DNA of 64,000 nucleotides from Leifsonia aquatica H1aii (GTDB lineage: Bacteria; Actinomycetota; Actinomycetes; Actinomycetales; Microbacteriaceae): positions 62,001-126,000 of the forward strand of contig NZ_AYMR01000008.1 in assembly GCF_000633535.1 (NCBI RefSeq), read 5' to 3'. A program made the translations under genes and the position numbers. This document shows positions 8,385 to 16,194 of the stretch, piece by piece. The notes under the pieces are model-generated. The model was not told the origin of the DNA, did not search any database, and saw only the letters and a program-made list of their open reading frames with translations. Position 1 is the first letter of the stretch. Each line of letters starts with the position of its first letter.

Positions 8385-8413
8385 GGGAATCCCTCTCGGC
8401 GATGAACTGGATC

Positions 8414-8439
8414 ATTCTTTGACGCAAGTGTCAAAGAAT
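8414..8439. promoter_or_regulatory. 26-bp palindromic operator between amidohydrolase and TetR genes
   Basis: ATTCTTTGAC and GTCAAAGAAT form a perfect 10-bp inverted repeat around a 6-bp spacer. It lies 30 bp upstream of the amidohydrolase start and 39 bp upstream of the TetR start, where one bound dimer pair could control both divergent promoters. Binding is inferred from position and symmetry. Confidence 0.75.
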
Positions 8440-8477
8440 TCCGAAAGCGTCTCACGCCGATCGGCTAGTGTCAACTG

Positions 8478-9080
8478 ATGGCCCGCCCCCGCAAGCAGGA
8501 TGAACGCCGCGCCGACCTCGTCGAGGCGGCGCTCACCGCCGTCGGCGAGCGCGGGCTGCGGTCGCTGTCACTGGCCGATGTGGCCGAGAAGGCGGGGCTG
8601 ACCCGCGGCGCGATCCTGTACTACTACGAGGACCTCGACGCCCTGCTCGTGGAGGCGCACCGCGCCGGTCTGGAGCGGTTCTGCGACCACCGGGATGCGG
8701 TGGTCGCGGGAATCGCCTCGCCGCAGCTGCAGCTCGCGGCGGCGATCCGGGAGGGGCTGCCGAGCGGTCCCGACGATGCCCTGATGCGGCTGCTGTACGA
8801 GTTCGACGTGCTGGCCGGGACGTCGCAGCTGCACGACGAGCTGGTCGAGCGGATGTACCTCCGCCAGCTCGCGACGTACACCGGGATCCTGGAGCGCGGG
8901 GTGGCCGCCGGAGCGTTCGAGCCGCGGCTGGAGGTCGCGGTGCTGGCGATGAACCTGGTGGCGCTGGAGGATGCGTACGGGCTGCACATCGTCGCCGGGA
9001 ACAGCCTGATCACGGTGGAGTCGGCGGAGGCGGCGATGGTCGCGGCGGCGGAAGGGCTGGGAGCACCGACGCGGGTGTGA
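8478..9080 (+). CDS. TetR-family regulator (BetI-like)
   Basis: The 200-residue protein has a TetR_N HTH at residues about 8-55 (SLADVAEKAGLTRGAILYYYEDLDALL) and a C-terminal helical domain of the BetI-like class, in which an aromatic-lined pocket binds small ligands. It is transcribed divergently from the amidohydrolase-permease pair and presumably represses it and itself through the 8414-8439 palindrome. The inducer may be the permease substrate. Confidence 0.85.
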   Translation: MARPRKQDERRADLVEAALTAVGERGLRSLSLADVAEKAGLTRGAILYYYEDLDALLVEAHRAGLERFCDHRDAVVAGIASPQLQLAAAIREGLPSGPDDALMRLLYEFDVLAGTSQLHDELVERMYLRQLATYTGILERGVAAGAFEPRLEVAVLAMNLVALEDAYGLHIVAGNSLITVESAEAAMVAAAEGLGAPTRV

Positions 9081-9113
9081 GCGGTCGCCGGATGACATCC
9101 CGTGTCGGTCCAG

Positions 9114-9563
9114 TCACGGCTGTGATGGCATCGCGATGGCGCGGTCTCCGATCGGGCTCGACGTTCGGATGAGCAGGCTGGCCGGGCGCGCGACGAGCGC
9201 GCATTCGTCGGGCGCGCCGGGCAGGGCCCCTTCGATGACGGTGATCGCGATCGTCGCGGCAGTCTCGGCGACGATGGCGTGAGTGCCGTAACAATCAGGG
9301 GTTCCGGCCACGAAGTGGACCCGGAGCTCGGTGTCGGAGAGCACCTCGTAGCTGGTCCAGTCGACCGTTCTCTCGTCGGTGAGGTCGTTCCTCGGAGTGT
9401 CGTCTCCCGCCTGGGAAGCATCGGTGGACGGCAGCACCTCGTCGTCCGGCGGCGCAGCCGCGGTGCAGCCGACGAACAGCACGGCGGGGAGCAGGGCTCC
9501 CGCGGACAGGACCGCGCGGCGGCCTCGCCGGCTCGGTGCAGCGTTCATCAACGTCGTCGTCAT
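9114..9563 (-). CDS. Putative lipoprotein
   Basis: From ATG 9563 (GGGAAGG about 9 nt upstream) the product is 149 residues. It has a basic n-region containing RRGRR, a hydrophobic stretch and a lipobox LFVGC near residue 33, so it is a likely exported lipoprotein. The mature part is Asp/Pro-rich at first, then about 90 residues of beta-rich sequence including an internal Cys pair (DCYG and DECA) that may form a disulfide. An ATG at 9548 is also possible. No family was recognised. Confidence 0.65.
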   Translation of the reverse strand: MTTTLMNAAPSRRGRRAVLSAGALLPAVLFVGCTAAAPPDDEVLPSTDASQAGDDTPRNDLTDERTVDWTSYEVLSDTELRVHFVAGTPDCYGTHAIVAETAATIAITVIEGALPGAPDECALVARPASLLIRTSSPIGDRAIAMPSQP

Positions 9564-9767
9564 CGGTCGCCGCCTTCCCGTCGTCGCAGCTGACGCGACA
9601 CCGCGCCCAGAACTGCACAACAGAGAGATACTTAGCAATAAGCATACGTATTTCACATGTTGTTCGCTGCCACCCGTGACCGACAATCCGGGCGAAGTGT
9701 CGATCCGCCCCTGGCCCGATCGTCATCCCAGTGTCATCATCGAACGATCCGGAAGGACACTCTCACC

Positions 9768-10148
9768 ATGCGTTACACGATCCTGATGCACTACCCCGAG
9801 ATGGCCGCGAGCGGCGAACTCGACGAGGCCGCCCTCGCGGAGGGCATGGCCGCTTTCGCGAAGTACGCGAGAGACCTGCACGCCGCGGGTGTGCTCCGCT
9901 CGGCCGAGGTGCTGCAGCCGTCGTCCGCGACGACGACGCTGCGCGTGACCGAGGCGGGCCCGGAGATCCAGGACGGCCCGTTCGCCGACACCAAGGAGCA
10001 GCTCGGCGGCACCGTCGTCATCGACGTCCCCGACCTGGATGCCGCGCTCGCGTGGGCGAAGCAGGCGCCGTCCGCCGCGTGGGGCCCGGTCGAGGTGCGC
10101 CCGACCGCGACGTACGTCGTCGACGGCGAGTGGGTCCCCGCCTCGTGA
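9768..10148 (+). CDS. YCII-related DGPF-domain protein
   Basis: The 126-residue protein starts MRYTILMHYP, typical of the YCII/DGPF family, and contains the name-giving DGPF motif (residues about 68-71, IQDGPFADTKEQLGG). GGAAGGA at 9751-9757 gives a good ribosome-binding site. It overlaps the downstream sigma factor by GTGA. DGPF genes are the conserved neighbours of ECF42 sigma factors and are their usual targets. The biochemical role of the family is not settled. Confidence 0.85.
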   Translation: MRYTILMHYPEMAASGELDEAALAEGMAAFAKYARDLHAAGVLRSAEVLQPSSATTTLRVTEAGPEIQDGPFADTKEQLGGTVVIDVPDLDAALAWAKQAPSAAWGPVEVRPTATYVVDGEWVPAS

Positions 10149-11266
10149 CTGCCCCGGATGCGCGGGAGGTCGCCGAACGCACCGCCCGCGCATCCTACGG
10201 TCGGCTGGTCGCGATCCTCGCGGCCCCGACCCGCGACCTCGCGCTCGCCGAGGACGCCCTGGCCGACGCCTTCGAACGCGCCCTCACGACTTGGCCGGAC
10301 CGCGGAATCCCCGACAACCCCGAAGGCTGGCTCCTCACCGTCGCCCGCAACCGCCAGCGCGACGTGTTCAGCTCGGCGGCCCGCCGCACATCCGCACCAC
10401 TGGAGGAAGGGGACGGCGTGATCGACATCGACGCAGCCTTCCCCGACCTCGACGCCATCCCGGACAAGCGGCTCGAACTGCTGTTCGTGTGCGCGCATCC
10501 CGCGATCGACGTGAGCATCCGCACCCCGCTCATGCTGCAGACCGTACTCGGGCTGGAGGCGGCGCAGATCGCCCGAGCTTTCGCTGTGCCGGCGTCCGCA
10601 ATGGCCCAGCGGCTCGTGCGGGCGAAGCGGCGGATCCGGGATGCGGGGATCCCGTTCACCGTTCCGTCGCGCGACCAGATGGCCGACCGGCTGCCTGCGG
10701 TGCTCGAGGCGATCTACGGTGCGTTCGCGATCGACTGGGACAGCACGAGCGAGACGTCGCTGGCTGGGGAGGCGCTGTACCTGGCGGTGACGCTGGCGGC
10801 GCTGCTCGGGGATGAGCCGGAGGCGTTCGGGCTGGCGGCGTTGATCGCGCTGTCGTCGTCGCGGGCGGCGGCGCGGGAGGTGGATGGGATGTTCGTGCCG
10901 CTTGATGCGCAGGATCCTGCCCTCTGGGATGCGGGCCTCATCGCCGAGGGTGAGGCGTATCTGAGGAAGGCCCACGAGCTGGCTTCCGCGTCACCGTCGG
11001 CGGGCCGCCGCTTCCAGCTCGAAGCCGCGATCCAGTCGGCCCACGTCGCACGCTTCTTCGGGGCGGCGACCGACTGGGAGGCGATCCGCGCGCTGACGGC
11101 GGCGCTGGTGGAGGTCTCCCCCACGCTTGGTGCGCGCGTGTCGCTTGCGGCGGTGACGGCGCGACTCGATGGAGAGGCGGCTGGCCTCGCCGCACTGGAG
11201 GGCATCCCGGACACCTTCGAACCGGCGCAGAGACTACGCCAGTCGCTGGATGCGGACGACTCCTGA
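10145..11266 (+). CDS. ECF sigma factor, ECF42 type with C-terminal extension
   Basis: Read from the GTG overlapping the DGPF stop, the protein is about 373 residues. Region sigma2 (residues about 15-80: ALAEDALADAFERAL ... GWLLTVARNRQRDVF) and sigma4 (about 110-165: LQTVLGLEAAQIARAFAVPASAMAQRL) are followed by about 200 residues of helical TPR-like sequence, the hallmark of ECF42. In that group the C-terminal extension replaces an anti-sigma factor and is needed for activity. No anti-sigma gene is nearby, and the DGPF partner is directly upstream. Confidence 0.88.
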   Translation: MTAPDAREVAERTARASYGRLVAILAAPTRDLALAEDALADAFERALTTWPDRGIPDNPEGWLLTVARNRQRDVFSSAARRTSAPLEEGDGVIDIDAAFPDLDAIPDKRLELLFVCAHPAIDVSIRTPLMLQTVLGLEAAQIARAFAVPASAMAQRLVRAKRRIRDAGIPFTVPSRDQMADRLPAVLEAIYGAFAIDWDSTSETSLAGEALYLAVTLAALLGDEPEAFGLAALIALSSSRAAAREVDGMFVPLDAQDPALWDAGLIAEGEAYLRKAHELASASPSAGRRFQLEAAIQSAHVARFFGAATDWEAIRALTAALVEVSPTLGARVSLAAVTARLDGEAAGLAALEGIPDTFEPAQRLRQSLDADDS

Positions 11267-11270
11267 CGCG

Positions 11271-11807
11271 CTACGCGCGGCGAAGCCCCGCCGTGACGAT
11301 GTCCAGCCACCGTTCGCGCTGCAGGTCCGCCGCGGACGTCGGGGCGGTGGTCATGAGCAGGAAGATGTCGTCTGCCGTCACGTCGGGGCGGAGGTCGCCT
11401 GCCTCGATCGCCGCAGTGACCAGAATCCGCATGGCCACGCGACCCCGGTCGATCAGCTCGTCGGCGACATAGGGTCCCTCGAACGTGTTGCCCGCCTGCT
11501 TGAGGGCCTGGTTCTCCGCTGCGCCTTCGATGAACGACCGCAGGGTCTCGACGATGAGCCCGAAGGCTTCGGCGGGCGCGACGGACGCCGCGGCCGACTC
11601 CCCGCGATCGACGAGTTCCTGGATGAACTCGGTCATCACTGCCCGGACGAGGTCCCCCTTGGTCGGGAAGTGCCGGTACAGTGTTCCGACGGCAACGCCC
11701 GCGGCGACAGCGATCTGGTCCATCCCGGCCTCCGCGCCGTTCTTCCGCATCTGATCGCGGGCGGCGTCGAAGATCCGCTCACGATTGCGAAGCGCGTCTG
11801 CGCGCAT
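11271..11807 (-). CDS. TetR-family regulator linked to an SDR gene
   Basis: The 178-residue protein has a TetR_N domain (residues about 8-55, MDQIAVAAGVAVGTLYRHF). It lies 27 bp downstream of the SDR gene on the same strand, so the two probably form an SDR-TetR operon under feedback control by the palindromes at 12669-12706. Its stop is 4 bp from the stop of the convergent sigma-factor gene, leaving almost no terminator space. Confidence 0.82.
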   Translation of the reverse strand: MRADALRNRERIFDAARDQMRKNGAEAGMDQIAVAAGVAVGTLYRHFPTKGDLVRAVMTEFIQELVDRGESAAASVAPAEAFGLIVETLRSFIEGAAENQALKQAGNTFEGPYVADELIDRGRVAMRILVTAAIEAGDLRPDVTADDIFLLMTTAPTSAADLQRERWLDIVTAGLRRA

Positions 11808-11834
11808 TCTCGTCCCTTCGTTCGTCGACCCGTT

Positions 11835-12653
11835 CTATGCCATTGTGCGGGAGATCAGGCGGTCGAACGTCCGGTCGCTCAGCAATCGACGCAGCGTCAG
11901 GATGAGGCGCGCACCCGAACCGACGGCGTACCGGGTCTTGGGCCGTCGCGTCGTGGCCGCCATCACGATCGCCTTCCCGATCACTGCGGGGTCGGACGCG
12001 CGGTCGGTCATCGCGCCGGTGAGCTGGGCCGCAAGGCGCCTCGCCGTCTTCTCGTACGGCCCGCTCCCGGAGACATCGAGGACGGACTGCGCAGCGATCC
12101 CGGACCACTCGGTCTTGATCGCCCCCGGCTCGATGACGACCACGTCGATTCCGAACGGCTTCAGCTCGGCGCGCAGCACGTCGCTCATCCCTTCGAGCGC
12201 GAACTTGGTCCCGTGATACCACGCGCCGAGCGGTGTATAGATCTTGCCGCCGATCGAGGTGACGTTGATGATCCGCCCGCTGCGCTGCTTCCGCATGTGC
12301 GGGATGACGAGCTGCGTCAGCCGGATGGCACCGAACAGGTTGACATCGAACTGTCGGCGGCCCTCGTCCAGCGGCACCTCCTCGACGGAGCCGAACGAGC
12401 CGTATCCGGCATTGTTCACCAGCACGTCGATGCGACCCTCCACCTCGATGATCCGGGCGACCGCCGCGGTCAGCGACGCTTCATCGGTCACGTCGAGACT
12501 GATCGGGCGGATGCCACTCGCGCGCAGGTGCTCCATCCGCTCGACGCGGCGCGCGGCGGCGTACACCGTGAAGCCAAGTTCGGCGAGCTCGAGCGCGGCC
12601 GACCCGCCGATCCCTGAGGAAGCTCCCGTGACGATTGCGACGCGTGATGGCAT
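11835..12653 (-). CDS. Short-chain dehydrogenase/reductase
   Basis: The 272-residue enzyme has the SDR cofactor motif TGASSGIGG (residues about 9-17), NNAGYG (about 83-88), and the catalytic YxxxK as YHGTK, with a Ser in NVTSIGG. Arg residues after the second strand (AARRVER) suggest NADPH preference. Related enzymes annotated as oxidoreductases act on small alcohols, ketones or sterols; the substrate is unknown. It heads a two-gene operon with the TetR downstream. Confidence 0.87.
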   Translation of the reverse strand: MPSRVAIVTGASSGIGGSAALELAELGFTVYAAARRVERMEHLRASGIRPISLDVTDEASLTAAVARIIEVEGRIDVLVNNAGYGSFGSVEEVPLDEGRRQFDVNLFGAIRLTQLVIPHMRKQRSGRIINVTSIGGKIYTPLGAWYHGTKFALEGMSDVLRAELKPFGIDVVVIEPGAIKTEWSGIAAQSVLDVSGSGPYEKTARRLAAQLTGAMTDRASDPAVIGKAIVMAATTRRPKTRYAVGSGARLILTLRRLLSDRTFDRLISRTMA

Positions 12654-12668
12654 GAGGCACTCCTAACA

Positions 12669-12706
12669 TGAACACGAATTCACATTAATGATGAACCTTG
12701 GTTCAT
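12669..12706. promoter_or_regulatory. Tandem TGAA..TTCA operators before the SDR-TetR operon
   Basis: ATGAACC-TT-GGTTCAT (12691-12706) is a perfect 16-bp palindrome. A weaker copy, TGAA-6-TTCA, lies at 12669-12682. They begin 16 bp upstream of the SDR start codon, a natural place for operators of the TetR encoded at the end of the operon. Binding is inferred. Confidence 0.65.
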
Positions 12707-12882
12707 GTTCTTGTCAAGGCTGCACAGGTCAATCCGTGACGTCACCGAACCGCTTCGCGCTCCGGCTACAACGCACGTCACCGCGGGCTGCACCCCACCG
12801 CTCCCCCAAACGCCGCCTGCACGCTTCGCGTTTGACGGCGCCCGGGGCCCCTCGCGGCGGGGACCCGGGAAGTCCGCAGCGA

Positions 12883-12948
12883 GTCACGACAAAAAGAGAA
12901 GGGTCCCAGTTCGCAGAGCGAACCAGGACCCTTCTCTTTTGTCGTGAC
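12883..12948. terminator. Long bidirectional hairpin terminator downstream of tRNA-Pro
   Basis: Arms of 24 and 23 nt (GTCACGACAAAAAGAGAAGG... and its complement, one base unpaired) enclose a loop that itself pairs as GTTCGC-AGA-GCGAAC, giving a nearly continuous hairpin of about 30 bp. An A-run lies on one side and a T-run on the other inside the stem. It starts 1 nt after the tRNA 3' end on the minus strand, so it most likely terminates the tRNA transcript, probably in both directions. Confidence 0.75.
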
Positions 12949-12991
12949 GTCGGGCTGACAGGATTTGAACCTGCGACCCCTTGACCCCCAG
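12949..12991 (-). tRNA. 3' part of tRNA-Pro(GGG); attachment-site junction
   Basis: On the minus strand this segment reads, in order: anticodon loop CTGGGGG (anticodon GGG), the 3' strand of the anticodon stem TCAAG, a short variable loop, a T-arm with stem GCAGG/CCTGT and loop TTCAAAT, acceptor strand CAGCCCG, and discriminator A. Beyond 12991 the sequence no longer provides the 5' anticodon strand (CTTGA expected), the D-arm or the 5' acceptor. With an integrase gene next door, this is the tRNA-derived attachment site left at one end of an integrated element. I did not find the intact tRNA elsewhere in the window. Confidence 0.8.
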
Positions 12992-13193
12992 GTAGGCGGA
13001 ATTGCCGTTTTGGGCATGGAACCGGGCTTTTCCCGTTCCATACGTTGCAGAGCGCGTCAGGTTTTGCATGCGTTGCAGGGACGTTGACCACTAGATTGGC
13101 CACTTGTTGCCTATCGTCGAGCACGACGGGAGCGGCCCCCGAACCGTGTTTGTGGTGACTTCCAGGCGACCGCTCCGAGGGCTTCGTCATGTC

Positions 13194-14414
13194 CTATCCG
13201 GTGCTGCCGAAACGTGCTTCCAGCATCCTCGCGGTGGCAGGGTTCACCAGGTCGTTGCGCGCGATGTAGTGCTGGGCGGTGATCCTCGGATCGGTGTGGC
13301 CGAGGAGCTCGGCGGCGAGATCGATGCCGCCCGCTTCGTTGATCGCCGTCGCTCCCGTTCGACGGAAGCGATGCGGCGTCACACCTTTCAAGCCAGCCTT
13401 GTCCATCACATCGCGAAGCCGACGACGCACGTTGTTCGTCGTCAATGGATCGCCGTTGCGATTGCAGAACAACAGCGCGTCCGGGTCGATCGACAGACGC
13501 GACTTGAGCCGTCCCCTAATCGCCACGATCACGAACTTCGGCAGCGCGATCGTGCGCACCGACCGCGAGGTCTTCGGATGATCTTGCCGTCGAGTCGGCT
13601 GGCCCGTGTTGCTGACGATCGTGCCCGAGATCCTCACGGTCGGGATCGTGCTCCGGAGATCGACGTCACGGATGCGGATCGCGAGAACTTCTCCGATCCG
13701 TACCGAAGTGCCGAGGAGTACCTCGACGATCTGCCCAAGTTGCCCGTCGGGCTTGGGACCAGCAACGACCTTGCGTTCCTCCCACGCGCGCACCGCTTCC
13801 CGAATCAAGTCGATGTCCGAGTCCTCGAACGCATCGGGTACCCGGGCCGGTCGGCGCAGCCGCGAGACGTGATCCATCGGATTACGAGGGATCACCTCGT
13901 GCCGCACTGCGAGCCCGAGCGCCAGACGGAGGACCACTCGGGCTTGACGGGCACGGTTGTAGCTCTGCTTCGCGAGTTGCTTTAGGAAGTAGTCGCACCT
14001 GGCCACGCCGATCTCGCGCAGCGTGAGCTCGGCGAACGACGGGGCGACGAGCGTGCGCATGTTCCGTTCGTAAAGCTGACGGGTCGTGAGCGTGAGCCTG
14101 TCCTCGACCTCCATGTCTTCGAGCCAGTACTCCACGAGCACGGAGAACTTGCTGTCAGCACAGAGCCCAGCGAACCCTGGCTGATAAAGGGATCGTTCCG
14201 AGAGCTTACGCTTGAGCGCAAGCTCTGCAGCTGCCTTCGTCACACCTGTGCGCTGGACTATTCTGAGCCTTCCATCCCAGTCGCGGTATCGCGCTCGCGC
14301 CTCGCGCAATCCGTTCTGGGTCATGCGGTGGCTGATTTTCCCGAAGGTGCCGATTGGTGTCCGGGGTCTACCCACCTCGCACCTCATCTCGTACGGGTAC
14401 GGACGACATGCCAT
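13194..14414 (-). CDS. int: Tyrosine recombinase/integrase of the tRNA-Pro element
   Basis: The 406-residue protein has an N-terminal arm/AP2-like domain (RPRTPIGTFG ... YRDWDGR), a SAM-like core-binding domain (about 95-190) and a catalytic domain with the full set: Arg in TSVRIGEVLAIR, Lys in KTSRSVRTI, HRFR in the HxxR box, LLGHTDPRIT and a final Tyr in AQHYI. It lies 200 bp from the tRNA-Pro fragment, its presumed attB target. ATG 14387 or GTG 14375 may be the real start, since relatives begin close to the RPRTP motif. It should act with a directionality factor, which I did not identify. Confidence 0.9.
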   Translation of the reverse strand: MACRPYPYEMRCEVGRPRTPIGTFGKISHRMTQNGLREARARYRDWDGRLRIVQRTGVTKAAAELALKRKLSERSLYQPGFAGLCADSKFSVLVEYWLEDMEVEDRLTLTTRQLYERNMRTLVAPSFAELTLREIGVARCDYFLKQLAKQSYNRARQARVVLRLALGLAVRHEVIPRNPMDHVSRLRRPARVPDAFEDSDIDLIREAVRAWEERKVVAGPKPDGQLGQIVEVLLGTSVRIGEVLAIRIRDVDLRSTIPTVRISGTIVSNTGQPTRRQDHPKTSRSVRTIALPKFVIVAIRGRLKSRLSIDPDALLFCNRNGDPLTTNNVRRRLRDVMDKAGLKGVTPHRFRRTGATAINEAGGIDLAAELLGHTDPRITAQHYIARNDLVNPATARMLEARFGSTG

Positions 14415-14664
14415 GGTCGTCGGAGCTCATTCGCTGATGCTTGTTCTGCATCCTTCTAGCCTGGCGTTGGTGGGCCGGCTGGCAGGACGATGGCATACGC
14501 AATGCGGACCGCTCCGACTCGGCACCTACCGATTAGCTCGGCGATCACGTCGTGTCTGATCGGGATCGCCGCAAGCTCTAGCTATGGTTACCCTGAGTGC
14601 GGTCTCTCACCTGATCTTCTCGGGAGTGTCACCGCCAGGCGGGTCAATGGAGCGAAGGACTGGA

Positions 14665-16194
14665 ATGGCATACGAACAGCTACCGATTGTTGAGGTTGAT
14701 CTCAACAAGCTCCTGCTCGATCTGGAAAACTACCGCATCCCGACGCGTCGCGACGACGAAGCCGGGGCACTCAAGTACCTGTTCGCCTCTGAGGACGTTC
14801 TCAGCGCGGCACGACTTATCCTGCGTGATGGATACTTTGACAACGAGGTGCCGATCGTGGTGGCGTCCGACGATAGCGCTAACCCGTCGTACATCGTCCT
14901 CGAGGGCAACCGACGTGTCAGCGCATTGAAAGCTCTCCAGGACCCCACGATTGCTCCTGGCCACGAAGCAGAAGTTCGGGCACTTCTCAAGCGCTATGCC
15001 TTGGAGGCAGAAAACCTTCCTGAACGCATTCGCGTCATCGTTGCACCCGACCGTGCTTCTGCTGCCCCACACGTCGCACGACTGCACACGGGGATATCAA
15101 AGAAGCGTTGGAGCCGAGACCAACAAGCAACTTTCTACTATTCACTGGTGGATGAGCAAACAACCGTCGAGGACGTAAAAGCGCAGTATCCCGATGTCGA
15201 AATTGCTCGCTTCATGAAGATGGCAGTGATGCGGCGCTTCCTCACGGCCGCACCCTTCGCGGAACAGAGCTTGCGCCAGTACGCAGCCAGTGACGAGTTG
15301 GCCATGTCTGCGTTTGAGTACGCCTACCGCAACAAAGACATCGCCGCGATCATCGGCGTCGAGTTCGACAAGGAAGGCATGCTAGTTCCTCGCTCGTTGC
15401 CGCCCGAAAAGGCGTCCGCGAAGTTGTCGAAGAATAGCCTGAAAGCTTTGGAATACTTGGTTGGAGAATTTCGAGCTGGACGTTTGAATACTCGCTCCGC
15501 TGAGTTCAAGAAATCTGATCCTGCTCATCAGCCTTTCCTGGACCGGCTCAGGGGCGCTACCACGCAGTCTCCCACTCCGCCGCCCGCCTCCCCGCCCACT
15601 ACGCCACCTTATGGGCCTGGAACAGGAACACCTCCAACCGGAGGCACCACCGGAGGGGGCACCTCCGGAGGAGGTGGCGGTGGCGCGAATCCTGGAACGC
15701 CACAACCGCCTAGCTCCCCAGGCATACCTGGCGGCCGCGGCCCGAACCATCCCGACACGAAGGTCGTCCTCGATCTTTCAGGCTTGGGATACGAAAACGC
15801 ACCGCTGAACCTCAAACTTCGCTACTTTGAGCTTCGTAAGATCAGCCTGTCGAACTTGCCCATCGCCGCGGCCATCTTGATGCGTTCTGTTCTGGAATCC
15901 ACTATCAAGGTGCATTTTGAGGGAACGTCCACGCCGGTGTCTGGCGAGTTGAATGCGGTGTTTAAGCAAGTCGTTCAGTCCTATGGCCAGGACAAGTCGC
16001 TCCGAGCGACGATCAACGCGATTCAGACCGGGAACGCTCACAAGCACGGCTCTATTCAGTGGTTCAACCTCATCGCACACAGCGCGGACGCGTCAGTGAA
16101 CGCCGACGATGTGCGGCAAGCTTGGAAGGCCGTTGGGCCACTGCTCAGGCGCTTGCTGCTTTCCCAAATGCCGCCTGGCTCTGCAACTCCTTGA
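14665..16194 (+). CDS. ParB/Srx-domain protein with Pro/Gly linker and C-terminal helical domain
   Basis: From ATG 14665 (AAGGA 5 nt upstream) the product is 509 residues. Residues about 5-130 look like a ParB/sulfiredoxin-type nuclease domain (IVEVDLNKLLLDLENYR ... VLEGNRRVSALKAL at about 78-91). Residues about 130-295 are helical. Residues about 301-362 are an extreme Pro/Gly/Thr linker, and about 365-509 a separate helical domain ending FNLIAHSADASVNADDVRQAW, which has a HEPN-like feel. The 3' end overlaps the convergent methyltransferase gene by 50 bp. Such ParB-like proteins occur in defence and plasmid-type loci; nuclease activity is not proven. Confidence 0.65.
   Translation: MAYEQLPIVEVDLNKLLLDLENYRIPTRRDDEAGALKYLFASEDVLSAARLILRDGYFDNEVPIVVASDDSANPSYIVLEGNRRVSALKALQDPTIAPGHEAEVRALLKRYALEAENLPERIRVIVAPDRASAAPHVARLHTGISKKRWSRDQQATFYYSLVDEQTTVEDVKAQYPDVEIARFMKMAVMRRFLTAAPFAEQSLRQYAASDELAMSAFEYAYRNKDIAAIIGVEFDKEGMLVPRSLPPEKASAKLSKNSLKALEYLVGEFRAGRLNTRSAEFKKSDPAHQPFLDRLRGATTQSPTPPPASPPTTPPYGPGTGTPPTGGTTGGGTSGGGGGGANPGTPQPPSSPGIPGGRGPNHPDTKVVLDLSGLGYENAPLNLKLRYFELRKISLSNLPIAAAILMRSVLESTIKVHFEGTSTPVSGELNAVFKQVVQSYGQDKSLRATINAIQTGNAHKHGSIQWFNLIAHSADASVNADDVRQAWKAVGPLLRRLLLSQMPPGSATP

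Noticed and set aside
5025-8405. A very long open frame on the plus strand (over 1100 codons) antisense to the permease and amidohydrolase
   Set aside because: Composition is Arg/Asp/Glu-rich in the pattern of a GC-skewed shadow frame; the minus strand carries recognisable families throughout.
13015-13040. ATGGAACCGGG...CCCGTTCCAT hairpin downstream of the integrase gene
   Set aside because: One mismatch-bulge and no T-run; could be a weak terminator or an integrase arm site, but not enough to call.
15560-15740. Repetitive GC-rich stretch that could be mistaken for a repeat array
   Set aside because: It is the in-frame Pro/Gly/Thr linker of the ParB-domain protein; there are no regular spacers, so no CRISPR.
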